The notes: generated by a model from the letters alone, not told the origin. A DNA stretch of 58,274 bases from Andeanibacterium sp036384795 (GCA_036384795.1 DASVLP010000018.1:1-58274); one strand, 5' to 3'; counted from the first letter of the stretch, positions 8,946-17,466 are shown. Program-made: numbers and translations.

Positions 8946-8962
8946 TTACCAAGAATTGGTAA
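8946..8962. promoter_or_regulatory. Inverted repeat, probable ParD operator
   Basis: The palindrome TTACCAA-GAA-TTGGTAA has 7-bp perfect arms and sits ten bases upstream of the parD-like start. Its AT-rich sequence stands out from the GC-rich surroundings. Ribbon-helix-helix antitoxins bind such dyads to repress their own promoter; that role here is inference. Confidence 0.6.
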
Positions 8963-9015
8963 CAGGTGCAATGTTCGATCTGATGTTCATCGCGGGATCA
9001 CATCCGGTGATGTGA

Positions 9016-9897
9016 ATGGGACGGATGAGGTTGGTCAATTCCCTGCTTGCCGGCGTTCTTCTGCTGGCCGGACCCGTCAGCGCCGCCGCTCCCGCAGTGC
9101 CGCCCAAATCGCTTCACCTCGATCCGTTCTACGCCAAGTATCTCGACGCGGGCGGTATTCCGGTCACCTCCTCTGCCAAAGTGCCGGACGCGGTATTGCA
9201 GAAAGCGCGCTCGATCGTGCTGCAGATGCTCGCGCATCGGCCGGACCTGAGGGCCGAACTGGTGCGCGAAGGGTATCGCGTGGTGATCATGGCGGAGAGC
9301 GAGAGCACACTCGACCTGCCCGAGCAGGCCGGGTGGAAAAAGCCCGCGCGCGACGACATCCGGCTGACCCGTTGCGAGATCAAGCATTACGACGAACGCA
9401 TCGGCCGGCTGACCGACCGGGAGTATTGGGACTGGCGCGCGCGGGGCATGGGCGGGCAGCTGACCAGCGGCGCGGTGGAGGATCTCCTGGGGCTGCGAAC
9501 CTCGCGCTATTACGGCGAGACGATCTTCGTCCACGAATTCGGCCACGATGTGCTCCAGGCGATCCGCGCTGCCGATCCGGCGCTCTATGCGGCCGTCGGG
9601 CAGGCCTATGCCCACGCCAAGGCCGCCGACCTGTGGCATGACGAATACGCGATGACGACGGTCGACGAGTATTGGGCCAACGGCACCCAGTTCTGGTTCA
9701 ACTCGAACAAGCTCGAGGTGATGAACGGGCGCCGGATATTGTCCGATGCCGACCTCAAGGCGTACGATCCGGCGCTCTATGCGGTGCTGGGGCGCGCCTA
9801 CGGCACTCGGCACCACCTGACGGGCGATCCGTTCTACAACAGCCCGGCGCGGATCCCGCCGGGGCCGATCCCCGCCAACACCGCCGAAGTCTGCTGA
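9016..9897 (+). CDS. Secreted putative zinc metallopeptidase (HExxH protein), unknown substrate
   Basis: The 293-residue product has a signal peptide (LVNSLLAGVLLLAGPVSAAA, cleavage probably near residue 24). A zinc motif H173-E174-F-G-H177 occurs in ETIFVHEFGHDVLQAI. About 40 residues later TTVDEYWANGTQFWFNSN offers E218 as a possible third ligand, an arrangement like gluzincins. I do not recognise a named family with certainty. The layout resembles secreted proteins distantly related to anthrax lethal factor-like peptidase domains. The start may be ATG 9016 or ATG 9025. No partner gene adjoins it. Confidence 0.65.
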   Translation: MGRMRLVNSLLAGVLLLAGPVSAAAPAVPPKSLHLDPFYAKYLDAGGIPVTSSAKVPDAVLQKARSIVLQMLAHRPDLRAELVREGYRVVIMAESESTLDLPEQAGWKKPARDDIRLTRCEIKHYDERIGRLTDREYWDWRARGMGGQLTSGAVEDLLGLRTSRYYGETIFVHEFGHDVLQAIRAADPALYAAVGQAYAHAKAADLWHDEYAMTTVDEYWANGTQFWFNSNKLEVMNGRRILSDADLKAYDPALYAVLGRAYGTRHHLTGDPFYNSPARIPPGPIPANTAEVC

Positions 9898-9980
9898 GAT
9901 GCGCGGGGCCCGCGCAATACGGCTCTAAAAAAACATCGCCATCCGGGACCTTGCAGCGCCGTTCGGGCGTTTAGCGCGCA

Positions 9981-10421
9981 ATGGCGACCAACGTCGAAAA
10001 GAAGGCCGTCAAGGCGCAGGAAAAGCTGGCCGACAGCGCGCAGACCTTGGTCGGCAGCGCCGTCGTCCAGGAATCGAGCGCCGACCGGCGCACCAAGCTC
10101 GCCGCAGACCGCACATTGCTTGCCGGCGAGCGCACTTATGCCGCGTGGATGCGGACCGGGCTCGCCGCGCTGGCGGCAGGGATCGGCGCGAAGACGCTGC
10201 TCGACAAGCTGGTGACCCCGTGGCTGGTGCTGGCGGCTTCGCTGGTGCTGCTGATCTTCGCCGAGTTCTGCTTCGTCGCCGGCGTGTGGCGCGAGATCAC
10301 CGGCAACACGATGCGCCCGGAACCCGATGCACCAACCCTGCCGCCCTGGCTGCTGATCGCATTCAACGGCTTCCTGGTGGTGCTCGGCCTTGCCGTGCTG
10401 GTGGGCATCGTCACCAGATGA
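9981..10421 (+). CDS. DUF202 (YidH-type) membrane protein
   Basis: The 146-residue protein carries the DUF202 signature LAADRTLLAGERTYAAWMRTG after a charged N-terminal helix, then two to three membrane spans in the C-terminal half. The biochemical role of the family is unknown. The stop codon overlaps the ATG of the downstream transporter (ATGA), so the two are probably made together. This suggests, without proving, a joint function at the inner membrane. Confidence 0.85.
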   Translation: MATNVEKKAVKAQEKLADSAQTLVGSAVVQESSADRRTKLAADRTLLAGERTYAAWMRTGLAALAAGIGAKTLLDKLVTPWLVLAASLVLLIFAEFCFVAGVWREITGNTMRPEPDAPTLPPWLLIAFNGFLVVLGLAVLVGIVTR

Positions 10422-12205
10422 CCTTCCAGCAGGGGCTGTCTTTCGCGATCGTCGGCGGGGCGATGGCCATGTTCGCATGGGGTCGCTTCCGGTATGACGC
10501 GATCTCGCTCGGCGCGCTGCTGATTGCGGTGGTGACGGGGGTAGTGAAGCCGAAGAATGCGTTCGGCGGGTTTTCCAGCGACGTGGTGGTGGTGATCGCG
10601 GGCGCGCTGATCGTCTCGGCGGCGATCAGCCGCTCGGGCGTGGTCGAGCCGCTGATCGCACCGCTGATCAAGCATTTGCGCCGGCCACGCAGCCAGGTTC
10701 CGGTGATGGTAGGGGTCACCGGGCTGTTCGCGATGATCAACAAAAACGTCGGTTCGCTCGCCGCGATGATGCCGATCGCGATCCGCCTCGGCCGCTCGGA
10801 GGAAAGCTCGCCGTCGCTGCTACTGATGCCGATGTCGTTCATCTCGCTGCTCGGCGGGTTGGTCACGCTGGTCGGCACGTCGACCAACATCATCGTCAGC
10901 GAAGAGCGGCAGAACATTCTCGGCAAGCCGTTCAGGATGTTCGACTTCGCCCCGGTCGGCCTGGGCCTTGCGCTGATCGGGTTCATCTTCCTCAGTTTCG
11001 GCTGGCGCTTGCTGCCGCGCGACCGTGCGCCCAAGGCGGAAATTCAGGATGCGAACGCCGAGCTGCTGTACGCGACCGAGGCCGGCGTGCCCGACGAATG
11101 GCCGGAAAAGTTCGCGACCGTCGGCGATCTCAAGCTGGGCGACCGCAACGTCCAGCTCACCGGCCTGATCGGGGCCGACGGCAAGAAGCGGCCGGTCGAT
11201 CCGGGAACCAAGCTGGTGCCGGGGATGGTGCTTCTGCTGCGGGGCGATAACGAAGCGCTCGGCAACCTGCTCCAACAAGTTCCGCTCGCGCAGGTGCGCG
11301 AGAATGCGCCGGTCGAAAAGGAGGAACCGCAGGAGGAATTGCGCTCGATCGAAGCGGTAGTCGAATCGCGCTCGCCGGTGATCGGCTATTCCGCGACCGA
11401 TCTGGCGCTGCAGCGCTCATACGGCGCCAAGCTGCTCGCGGTCAGCCGCCAGGGCGAACCGTTGCGCGAGAGGCTCGGCGAAGTCCGCCTGCAGGCCGGC
11501 GACATGGTGGTGCTGCAAGCTGGCGAAAGCGCGCTGGCGACGATGCTGCGCGATTTGCAGTTGCTGCCGCTGGCCGAGCGGCCGGTGGCGATCGGCAGCC
11601 GCCGCCAGCGCTTCGGGCCGATCCTGATTCTCGCAGCGGCGATCGTGCTGGTCGCCACCGGCGTGCTGACTGTGGCAGTGGGGTTTTTCGCCGCCGCGGT
11701 GCTGGTTGTCGCGCTCGGCTCGCTGAGCATGCGCGAGGCCTATCGCTCGCTCGAGCCCGAAGTGCTGGTGCTGATCGGCGCGCTCACGCCGATCAGCGAG
11801 GCGATCAGGGACAACGGGGGAACGGCGCTCGTCGCGCACGGGCTCGCCTCGCTGCTGACTGGGGCAAGCCCGATCGTGGTGCTCGGCGGCCTGCTGGTCT
11901 CCGCGATGGCTTGCGCGCCGTTCCTGCACAATGCGCCGACGGTGCTGATCCTCGCCCCGATAGCGGTCAACCTGGGGCAACGGCTGGGGCTGAATCCCGA
12001 CGCGATGCTGATGGCGGTGGCGACCGGCGCGGGCAGCGATTTCCTCACCCCGATCGGCCACCAGTGCAACACCCTCGTACGCGGACCCGGCGGCTATCGC
12101 TTCGGCGACTACGCGCGACTGGGCTTCCCGTTATCGCTGGTGGTGATCCTGCTCGGAACGCCGCTGATCGCGTGGGTGTGGGGGCTGCATGCCGCCGCGC
12201 ACTAG
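10418..12205 (+). CDS. SLC13/DASS-type anion permease with two RCK_C (TrkA-C) domains
   Basis: The 595-residue protein has two blocks of membrane helices split by a soluble region of about 200 residues (roughly 200-400). That region contains two TrkA-C-like domains; the second has YGAKLLAVSRQGEPLRERLGEVRLQAGDMVVLQ. The substrate-binding hairpins include INKNVGSLAAMMPIA, LVGTSTNIIVSE and, in the second half, ATGAGSDFLTPIGHQCNTLV. This is the layout of Na+-coupled sulfate or dicarboxylate carriers; the substrate is not predictable. It starts at ATG 10418, overlapping the DUF202 stop. Its TAG stop lies in a CTAG shared with the opposite gene's stop. Confidence 0.88.
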   Translation: MTFQQGLSFAIVGGAMAMFAWGRFRYDAISLGALLIAVVTGVVKPKNAFGGFSSDVVVVIAGALIVSAAISRSGVVEPLIAPLIKHLRRPRSQVPVMVGVTGLFAMINKNVGSLAAMMPIAIRLGRSEESSPSLLLMPMSFISLLGGLVTLVGTSTNIIVSEERQNILGKPFRMFDFAPVGLGLALIGFIFLSFGWRLLPRDRAPKAEIQDANAELLYATEAGVPDEWPEKFATVGDLKLGDRNVQLTGLIGADGKKRPVDPGTKLVPGMVLLLRGDNEALGNLLQQVPLAQVRENAPVEKEEPQEELRSIEAVVESRSPVIGYSATDLALQRSYGAKLLAVSRQGEPLRERLGEVRLQAGDMVVLQAGESALATMLRDLQLLPLAERPVAIGSRRQRFGPILILAAAIVLVATGVLTVAVGFFAAAVLVVALGSLSMREAYRSLEPEVLVLIGALTPISEAIRDNGGTALVAHGLASLLTGASPIVVLGGLLVSAMACAPFLHNAPTVLILAPIAVNLGQRLGLNPDAMLMAVATGAGSDFLTPIGHQCNTLVRGPGGYRFGDYARLGFPLSLVVILLGTPLIAWVWGLHAAAH

Positions 12206-13377
12206 CGCTGCCGCAGGTTCTCGCGGCTGAGATCGGCCACCGTCTTCGCTCCCATCAGCTTCATGTCGCGCACGATCTCTGCCTGGAGGATCGCCAGCGC
12301 GCGTTCGACGCCGGCCTGGCCCGCGGCAGCGAGGGCGTAGAGGTAGAGCCGGCCGCCCGCGGCGGCTTTCGCGCCCATCGACAGCGCCTTCAGCACATGG
12401 GTTCCGCGGCGCACGCCGCCGTCGCAGATCACCTCGATCCGGTCGCCGACCGCGTCGACGATCTCGGCAAGCTGGTCGAACGGCGCGCGGCTGCCGTCCA
12501 ATTGGCGGCCGCCATGGTTCGAGACCCAGATCGCATCGCAGCCGATGTCGGCGGCGCGGCGGGCGTCGGCGACCGACATCACGCCTTTCAGCGCGAACGT
12601 GCCGCCCCAGTCGGCGCGCAGTTTCTCGGCGGCCTTCCAGTCCATCGACTGGTCGAGAAAGCTGCTGAAATAGTTGGCGATCGAACTGGAGATGTCGCTG
12701 CCCTGCGGGACGTGCGCCTCGAGGTTGGGCAGCGAGAACTTCTCGCGGAACAGGTAGTCGAGCAGCCAGCGCGGCTTCGCGACGTATGAAATCGCGCTCG
12801 CCGGCGTGATCCGCGGCGGGCTGGTGAAGCCGGTGCGCAGGCAGCGCTCACGGTTGCCGCCCACGATCGTGTCGACCGTCAGCGCGACCGCGTCGAACTT
12901 CGCCTCGCGCGCCATCTCGAGCAGCGCGGCATTGAGGCCCTTGTCCTTGTGATAGTAGTACTGCAGCAGCTTGGGGCCCGAGTAGTTCGCGCCGATCTCC
13001 GCGATCGAGACGCTGGCAAGGCTCGAAATCCCGAACCACAGCCCGAACTTCTCCGCCGCCGCGGCCACCGCGCGCTCGCCTTGCCAGTGGAACAGGCGCT
13101 GGAGCGCGGTGGGCGAAAGGATCAAGGGAAGCGCGCTCTTGCGGCCCATCACGGTGATGGAAGTATCGATCTCGGCCATTCCGCCGAGCACACTGGGCAC
13201 CAGGTCACACTCGTCGAACGCGGCGGTGTTGCGGGCCTTGGTCAGCTCGTCGTCGGCCGCTCCGTCGATGTAATGGAACACCGGAAACGGCAGGCGGCGA
13301 TGCGCGAGGCGGCGGAAATCCTCGACGTTGTGGCAGTCTTCGAGGCCGCGGATCGGGCGGGGGACGTTCATCGACAT
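12202..13377 (-). CDS. FMN-dependent alpha-hydroxy-acid oxidase/dehydrogenase (LldD-like)
   Basis: The 391-residue enzyme belongs to the family that oxidises L-lactate, glycolate, mandelate or similar 2-hydroxy acids using FMN. VFHYIDGAADDELTKARN starts the barrel. LILSPTALQRLFHWQGE and TVDTIVGGNRERCLRTGF are typical of LldD-like members. The catalytic His (about residue 288) lies in SNHGGRQLDGSRAP, and FMN phosphate binding is by CDGGVRRGTHVLKALSMGA. It follows a VOC gene with a three-base gap, forming a two-gene operon. The physiological substrate and electron acceptor are not evident. Confidence 0.9.
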   Translation of the reverse strand: MSMNVPRPIRGLEDCHNVEDFRRLAHRRLPFPVFHYIDGAADDELTKARNTAAFDECDLVPSVLGGMAEIDTSITVMGRKSALPLILSPTALQRLFHWQGERAVAAAAEKFGLWFGISSLASVSIAEIGANYSGPKLLQYYYHKDKGLNAALLEMAREAKFDAVALTVDTIVGGNRERCLRTGFTSPPRITPASAISYVAKPRWLLDYLFREKFSLPNLEAHVPQGSDISSSIANYFSSFLDQSMDWKAAEKLRADWGGTFALKGVMSVADARRAADIGCDAIWVSNHGGRQLDGSRAPFDQLAEIVDAVGDRIEVICDGGVRRGTHVLKALSMGAKAAAGGRLYLYALAAAGQAGVERALAILQAEIVRDMKLMGAKTVADLSRENLRQR

Positions 13378-13380
13378 GGT

Positions 13381-13761
13381 TCAGGCCGCCGCAGAGTTCT
13401 GCTGGAAGTGGATCAGCACGCCGGCCGGATCGACCACGTAGGCGACCTCGATGCCCCACGGCTGCCTCGCGGGCGGGCGCGGGGCGGGCACGCCGAAGCG
13501 GCCGGGCAGGTCCGCCCGCTCGATTCGCGCCCACCAGGCGGCGAGGTCGTCCACCCGGATCGCGATCATGAACGCGCCGACCCATTTCTCGTCGTAAGTG
13601 CGGGTGAGGATGATGGTCCCGGCGCCGGTGTCGAACAACGCAACCTCGTCGCCGGTCGCGTGGTTCGCGAAGCCGAGCGTCTCGTAGAACCGGCGCGATA
13701 GCGCGAAATCTTTCGTCGGCAGGAATGCACCCAGATGGGTGCCGGCGACCATCGGATCCAT
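13381..13761 (-). CDS. VOC superfamily (glyoxalase-like) protein
   Basis: The 126-residue protein shows the paired beta-alpha-beta-beta-beta units of the vicinal oxygen chelate fold: HLGAFLPTKDFALSRRFYETLGF in the first half, and FMIAIRVDDLAAWWARIE with GIEVAYVVDPAGVLIHF in the second. It could be a lactoylglutathione lyase-type or resistance-type protein; the reaction is not predictable. ATG at 13761 has GGGAG upstream. It is the first gene of an operon with the FMN-dependent oxidase. The divergent blaI-like gene begins 140 bases away. Confidence 0.82.
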   Translation of the reverse strand: MDPMVAGTHLGAFLPTKDFALSRRFYETLGFANHATGDEVALFDTGAGTIILTRTYDEKWVGAFMIAIRVDDLAAWWARIERADLPGRFGVPAPRPPARQPWGIEVAYVVDPAGVLIHFQQNSAAA

Positions 13762-13838
13762 CGACTCCGCTCCCTTTTGCGGGCGCTGCTTAGCGGGTCG
13801 GGGCGACGGGGCCAACCGCCGTTCATCTCCGCTTCAGT

Positions 13839-13873
13839 TTACATCCGTAGTCATTACGCTTACATACGTAGTC
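13839..13873 (+). promoter_or_regulatory. Two direct copies of a BlaI/CopY-type operator
   Basis: The 14-base unit TTACATNCGTAGTC occurs at 13839-13852 and again at 13860-13873, with N being C then A. The copies start 21 bp apart, two helical turns, and are AT-rich in a GC-rich region. BlaI, MecI and CopY family repressors bind TACA/TGTA-type boxes, and the blaI-like gene begins 28 bases downstream. Autoregulation of the blaI-M56 operon, and perhaps of the divergent VOC operon, is inferred. Confidence 0.65.
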
Positions 13874-13901
13874 GATCCGGTCCGAATGAGGGAGGACAAC
13901 C

Positions 13902-14291
13902 GTGGCAGAGACGGATTCGAACAAGCCTGAACGGATCAGCGAGGCCGAGCATGCGGTGATGGAGGCGCTGTGGGCGAAGTCGCCGCTCAGCGCCACCGAC
14001 GTCGCCGAGCGGATCGGCGAGGCGCGCGGCTGGAGCCTGCCGACCATCAAGACGCTGCTGTCGCGGCTGGTGGCGAAAAACGTCGTCGCCACCGAGCCGC
14101 AAGGGCGCCGCTTCCTCTACCGCCCGCTGCTCGCCCGCGACGATTATGTGAGCGGCGAATCGCGCCGGCTGGTCGAGCGGCTGTTCGGCGGCCGCGCGGC
14201 GCCGCTGTTCGCTCGGCTCGCCGAAGCCGAGGCCTTGTCCGACGAGGACATCGCCGAGATCGAGACCCTGCTGAGGGAGCTCAAGCAATGA
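13902..14291 (+). CDS. BlaI/MecI/CopY family transcriptional repressor
   Basis: The 129-residue winged-helix protein begins ISEAEHAVMEALWAKSPLSATDVAERIG. A recognition helix follows in LPTIKTLLSRLVAKNVVATEPQGRRFLYRPL, which is characteristic of the BlaI/MecI family. The C-terminal dimerisation helices (GESRRLVERLFGG onward) contain the region cut by BlaR1-type proteases in relatives. Its stop overlaps the ATG of the M56 protease gene (ATGA), the standard repressor-sensor pairing. Two operator repeats precede it. Confidence 0.92.
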   Translation: MAETDSNKPERISEAEHAVMEALWAKSPLSATDVAERIGEARGWSLPTIKTLLSRLVAKNVVATEPQGRRFLYRPLLARDDYVSGESRRLVERLFGGRAAPLFARLAEAEALSDEDIAEIETLLRELKQ

Positions 14292-15955
14292 TCGCCTGGC
14301 TGGTCGACACGTTCGTCTATACCGCGCTGCTGATCGCCGCGGTGCTGCTGCTGCGCCGGCCGGTGGCGCGCCATTTCGGGCCTCAGATGGCCTATGGTTT
14401 GTGGGCGCTGCCGTTGCTGCGCCTGCTGATGCCGCCGATCGTGCTGCCGGCTTCGTTCGCACCGACGCCGGCCGCGCTGCCGGTGGCGATCGCGATCCCG
14501 GTGGAAACGGCGCGCGTGGCCGAGGCGAGCTCGCCGATGCCCGAAGCCCACGGCGTGCCGTGGGCCGCCCTGGCGCTTGCGGCATGGCTGCTCGGCGCGG
14601 CGCTGTTCCTCGGCTGGCGCTGCTGGGGCTATTTCCGGATGCGCAATGAGCTCCTCGCCGGGGCACGGCCGGTGGGTGAGGCGGGCAAAGTGCGGCTGGT
14701 GGAAACGCCCGCGCTCGCATCGCCGGTGGCATTCGGGGTGATCGACAAGGTCGTCGCGCTGCCGATGGAGTTCATGGCCCTGGAAGACCGCGCCGCGCGC
14801 GATCTCGCGATCGAGCACGAACTCGCCCACCATCGCGGGCGCGATCTGCTCGCGAACATGCTGGCGCAGCCGCTGCTCGCGTTCCACTGGTTCAACCCGC
14901 TCGCGTGGCTGGGCTGGCGCGCGATGCGCCGCGATCAGGAAGCGGCGTGCGACGCGCGGGTGATCGCCCGCAGGAGTTCCGCCGAGCGCGCGCACTACGG
15001 CCGGGTGATCGCCTGCTTCGCCGCCGGTCCGCGCCTCGCGCTCGCCGCGCCGATGGCCTGCCCGATGGCGGGGCGGTTCCGCGGCGAGAAGTCGATCATT
15101 CACCGCCTGAGGAGTCTCAACATGACGGACGTTTCGCCGCGCCGCCGGCTCGCCGGGCGGATCCTGTGGGGCGCGGCCGCGCTCGCGCTCCCCATGACCG
15201 CGTCGGTCAGCTACGCGGTGGCCCCGGCGCCCGACGTTCCCGCCGTGCTCGAGGCGCCGTTGGCTGCCGCCGCGCCCGTCGCGCCCATTGCGCCCGAAGC
15301 GCCGCCCGCGCCGGGCGAGCGCCAATATGTCTGGCGCACCCACGATGGGCCGAAGAGCGATAAAGTGGTGACGATGACGGTGCGCAAGGTCGCGCCGGGC
15401 GAGGTTCCGAAAGATGCCGAGGGCCGTCCGCTCAGAGTGCACAGCTTCGCGCTCGCGCCGCTCGCCCCGGTCCCGCCGCCCGGGCTCACTCCCGAACAGC
15501 AACACAAGTTCGAGGAGATGGGCAAGCAGTGGGCCAACCAGGGCCGGCAGTGGGCTCAATGGGGCGAGCAGATGGGCAAGCAGTTCGGTCCGGAGTGGGC
15601 CAAGGAATGGCAGAAGCGCGCGCAAGAATGGGCGAAGGAAGCGCAGAGCCGCGCGGACGAGTGGCAGAAGAACTGGAAAGGCCGGCCGCCGCAAGCGTTT
15701 GCCCTTGCCGCTCCTGGCTCGGGCCGGGCGAACTGTCCCGACGCCGGCGTGATTGGGAGCGGCGATCAGCCCGGCGTGCATGCGTTCGTCTTCTGCCGCA
15801 GCTACGGCCAGAGCACCGCCCGCCATGCGCTCGAGCGGGCGAAGGCGCAGATCGCCGGCGATCCGGGCCTTTCCTCTGATGCCCGCGCCGAAGTCATGAA
15901 GTCGCTCGACGAGGAGATCGGTCGGCTCGACCACGACGAAGACACAGATAACTGA
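14288..15955 (+). CDS. M56 (BlaR1-like) membrane metallopeptidase with Trp-rich C-terminal tail
   Basis: The 555-residue protein probably cleaves or inactivates the cognate BlaI-like repressor on signal. Membrane helices lie near residues 1-20, 35-57, 92-112 and about 292-311. The zinc motif is H177-E-L-A-H181 in IEHELAHHRGRD, and a second conserved acidic site is in RRDQEAACDARV. BlaR1 and MecR1 carry a penicillin-binding sensor domain; this protein lacks it. Instead a Pro/Ala-rich linker (about 312-345) leads to a charged, tryptophan-rich helix (415-463, with W415, 422, 425, 437, 441, 448, 459 and 463) and a small domain with C483 and C503. The signal is therefore probably not a beta-lactam. 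Confidence 0.88.
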   Translation: MIAWLVDTFVYTALLIAAVLLLRRPVARHFGPQMAYGLWALPLLRLLMPPIVLPASFAPTPAALPVAIAIPVETARVAEASSPMPEAHGVPWAALALAAWLLGAALFLGWRCWGYFRMRNELLAGARPVGEAGKVRLVETPALASPVAFGVIDKVVALPMEFMALEDRAARDLAIEHELAHHRGRDLLANMLAQPLLAFHWFNPLAWLGWRAMRRDQEAACDARVIARRSSAERAHYGRVIACFAAGPRLALAAPMACPMAGRFRGEKSIIHRLRSLNMTDVSPRRRLAGRILWGAAALALPMTASVSYAVAPAPDVPAVLEAPLAAAAPVAPIAPEAPPAPGERQYVWRTHDGPKSDKVVTMTVRKVAPGEVPKDAEGRPLRVHSFALAPLAPVPPPGLTPEQQHKFEEMGKQWANQGRQWAQWGEQMGKQFGPEWAKEWQKRAQEWAKEAQSRADEWQKNWKGRPPQAFALAAPGSGRANCPDAGVIGSGDQPGVHAFVFCRSYGQSTARHALERAKAQIAGDPGLSSDARAEVMKSLDEEIGRLDHDEDTDN

Positions 15956-16030
15956 TCTTGGGCTTACCCTCCCGGATCGGTTCGGGGCCGTCGGCATTCA
16001 CAGGCGTCGGCGGCCCCGCTTCGCGTGCGT

Positions 16031-16609
16031 TCAGCCGGCTTTGCCGGCCGCCTCCTGCGCCAGCTTCTCCATCCGCTCGCGGGTCTTCTCGTCCGCTGGC
16101 CGCGCCGGATAGGCGCAGCCGAGCTTGAGCCCGATGCCCTTGAGGTAAGCCCGCCGCATCATCCCGGCGAGGATCGCCTGGCGGAACTCCGCTTCGTGCC
16201 GGCTCGCGCCGGAGACCTCGCGGATGACTCCGCGAAACGGGATCAGCGAGCCGACCACCGCCTGTCCCACCGTGCCCGCAGTGAGCTTGCGCTGCTCGGG
16301 CGTTGCAATGTCGTAATCGGGCCCCAGCACCGCATCGAGTTCCTGCACCGCGGCGGCATACCGGTTGCACTTCTTGAGTCCCGCGAGGGTATACGGATCC
16401 CGCTCGGCGGTGATCAGGATTTCGGGAATCGGGTCTTTCGCCAGGTTGAGATCGGAAAGCGGCGTCTTGGCGACGTCGGTCGCGGTCACGCTCTGGTCGG
16501 TGACCGGATTCTGCGCCTCGTCGTCCGCCCGAGCAGCGGGCGCGAGCAGCGCCAGCGCCAGCGCGCACCCCGTCAGCGCGCGGGTGTTAATCGTCGGCAT
16601 CAACCGCAT
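16031..16609 (-). CDS. Secreted protein of unknown function
   Basis: The 192-residue product has a signal peptide (TRALTGCALALALLAPAARA) and no domain I recognise. The mature part has PIPEILITAERDPYTLAGLKKC, a central segment rich in Gly and Val (TAGTVGQAVVGSLIPFRGVIREVSG) and a second cysteine in LKLGCAYPARP, possibly forming a disulfide. AAGGGGG lies before the ATG at 16609; a second ATG nine bases downstream (16600) is possible. It is divergent from the 3-hydroxybutyrate dehydrogenase gene. Confidence 0.7.
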   Translation of the reverse strand: MRLMPTINTRALTGCALALALLAPAARADDEAQNPVTDQSVTATDVAKTPLSDLNLAKDPIPEILITAERDPYTLAGLKKCNRYAAAVQELDAVLGPDYDIATPEQRKLTAGTVGQAVVGSLIPFRGVIREVSGASRHEAEFRQAILAGMMRRAYLKGIGLKLGCAYPARPADEKTRERMEKLAQEAAGKAG

Positions 16610-16696
16610 GACGTGCCCCCTTCGATATTTGTGCAAGTGCGAAAAAGGGCTGGACGTCCCTGCCTGCCCTCCCGCAAATCTGCCACGGGAATCGCG

Positions 16697-17464
16697 ATGG
16701 AGTCGAGCATGTTCCTTGCCGGAAAGCGCGCATTGGTCACCGGGTCGACCTCGGGCATCGGTCTCGCAATAGCGCGCGCGCTGGCGGGCGAGGGCGCCGA
16801 CGTGGTGTTGAGCGGCTTCGGCGATGAGAGCGAGATCGCGCGTCTGTGCGCCGAATTGGGCGCAAGCCACGTTTACGCGGACTTATCGAAGCGCGATGGG
16901 GTCCAGGCGCTGATGCAGGGCGCGGGGCCGATCGACATTCTGGTCAATAACGCGGGCATGCAGCACGTCGCGCCGATCGAGGAATTTCCGCCCGAGAAAT
17001 GGGATGCAATCATCGCGCTCAATCTCACCGCCGCGTTCGACGCCTGCCGGCTCGCGGTGCCGCACATGAAAGCGCGCGGCTGGGGCCGGATCATCAGCAC
17101 GGCCAGCGCCCACTCGCTCGCCGCCTCGCCGTTCAAGGTGGCCTATGTCGCAGCCAAGCACGGGATCGCCGGCCTGACCAAGACGCTGGGCGTCGAGCTC
17201 GCGACCAGCGGCATCACGGTCAACTGCATCAGCCCGGGCTACGTCTGGACCCCGCTGGTCGAGAACCAGATCCCCGACACGATGAAGGCGCGCGGGATGA
17301 CCCGCGAGCAGGTGCTCGAGGACGTGCTGCTCGCCAAGCAGCCCACCCGCCGCTTCGTCCAGCCGGCAGAAGTCGCCGCGGTCGCGCTGTTCCTGTGCCG
17401 CGACGAAGCCGCCAACATCACCGGCGCGAACTACGCGATCGACGGGGGATGGACGGCGGAGTGA
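16697..17464 (+). CDS. bdhA: 3-hydroxybutyrate dehydrogenase (SDR family)
   Basis: This enzyme interconverts 3-hydroxybutyrate and acetoacetate with NAD and serves polyhydroxybutyrate or ketone-body use. The 255-residue protein has the SDR cofactor motif TGSTSGIG, NNAG, a catalytic Ser in STASAHSLAASPFK, and YVAAK. The family-specific features are AGMQHVAPIEEFPPEKWD, CISPGYVWTPLVENQIPD and the end ITGANYAIDGGWTAE. GGGA lies upstream of the ATG. Its stop is two bases from the stop of a convergent toxin gene. Confidence 0.9.
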   Translation: MESSMFLAGKRALVTGSTSGIGLAIARALAGEGADVVLSGFGDESEIARLCAELGASHVYADLSKRDGVQALMQGAGPIDILVNNAGMQHVAPIEEFPPEKWDAIIALNLTAAFDACRLAVPHMKARGWGRIISTASAHSLAASPFKVAYVAAKHGIAGLTKTLGVELATSGITVNCISPGYVWTPLVENQIPDTMKARGMTREQVLEDVLLAKQPTRRFVQPAEVAAVALFLCRDEAANITGANYAIDGGWTAE

Positions 17465-17466
17465 GC

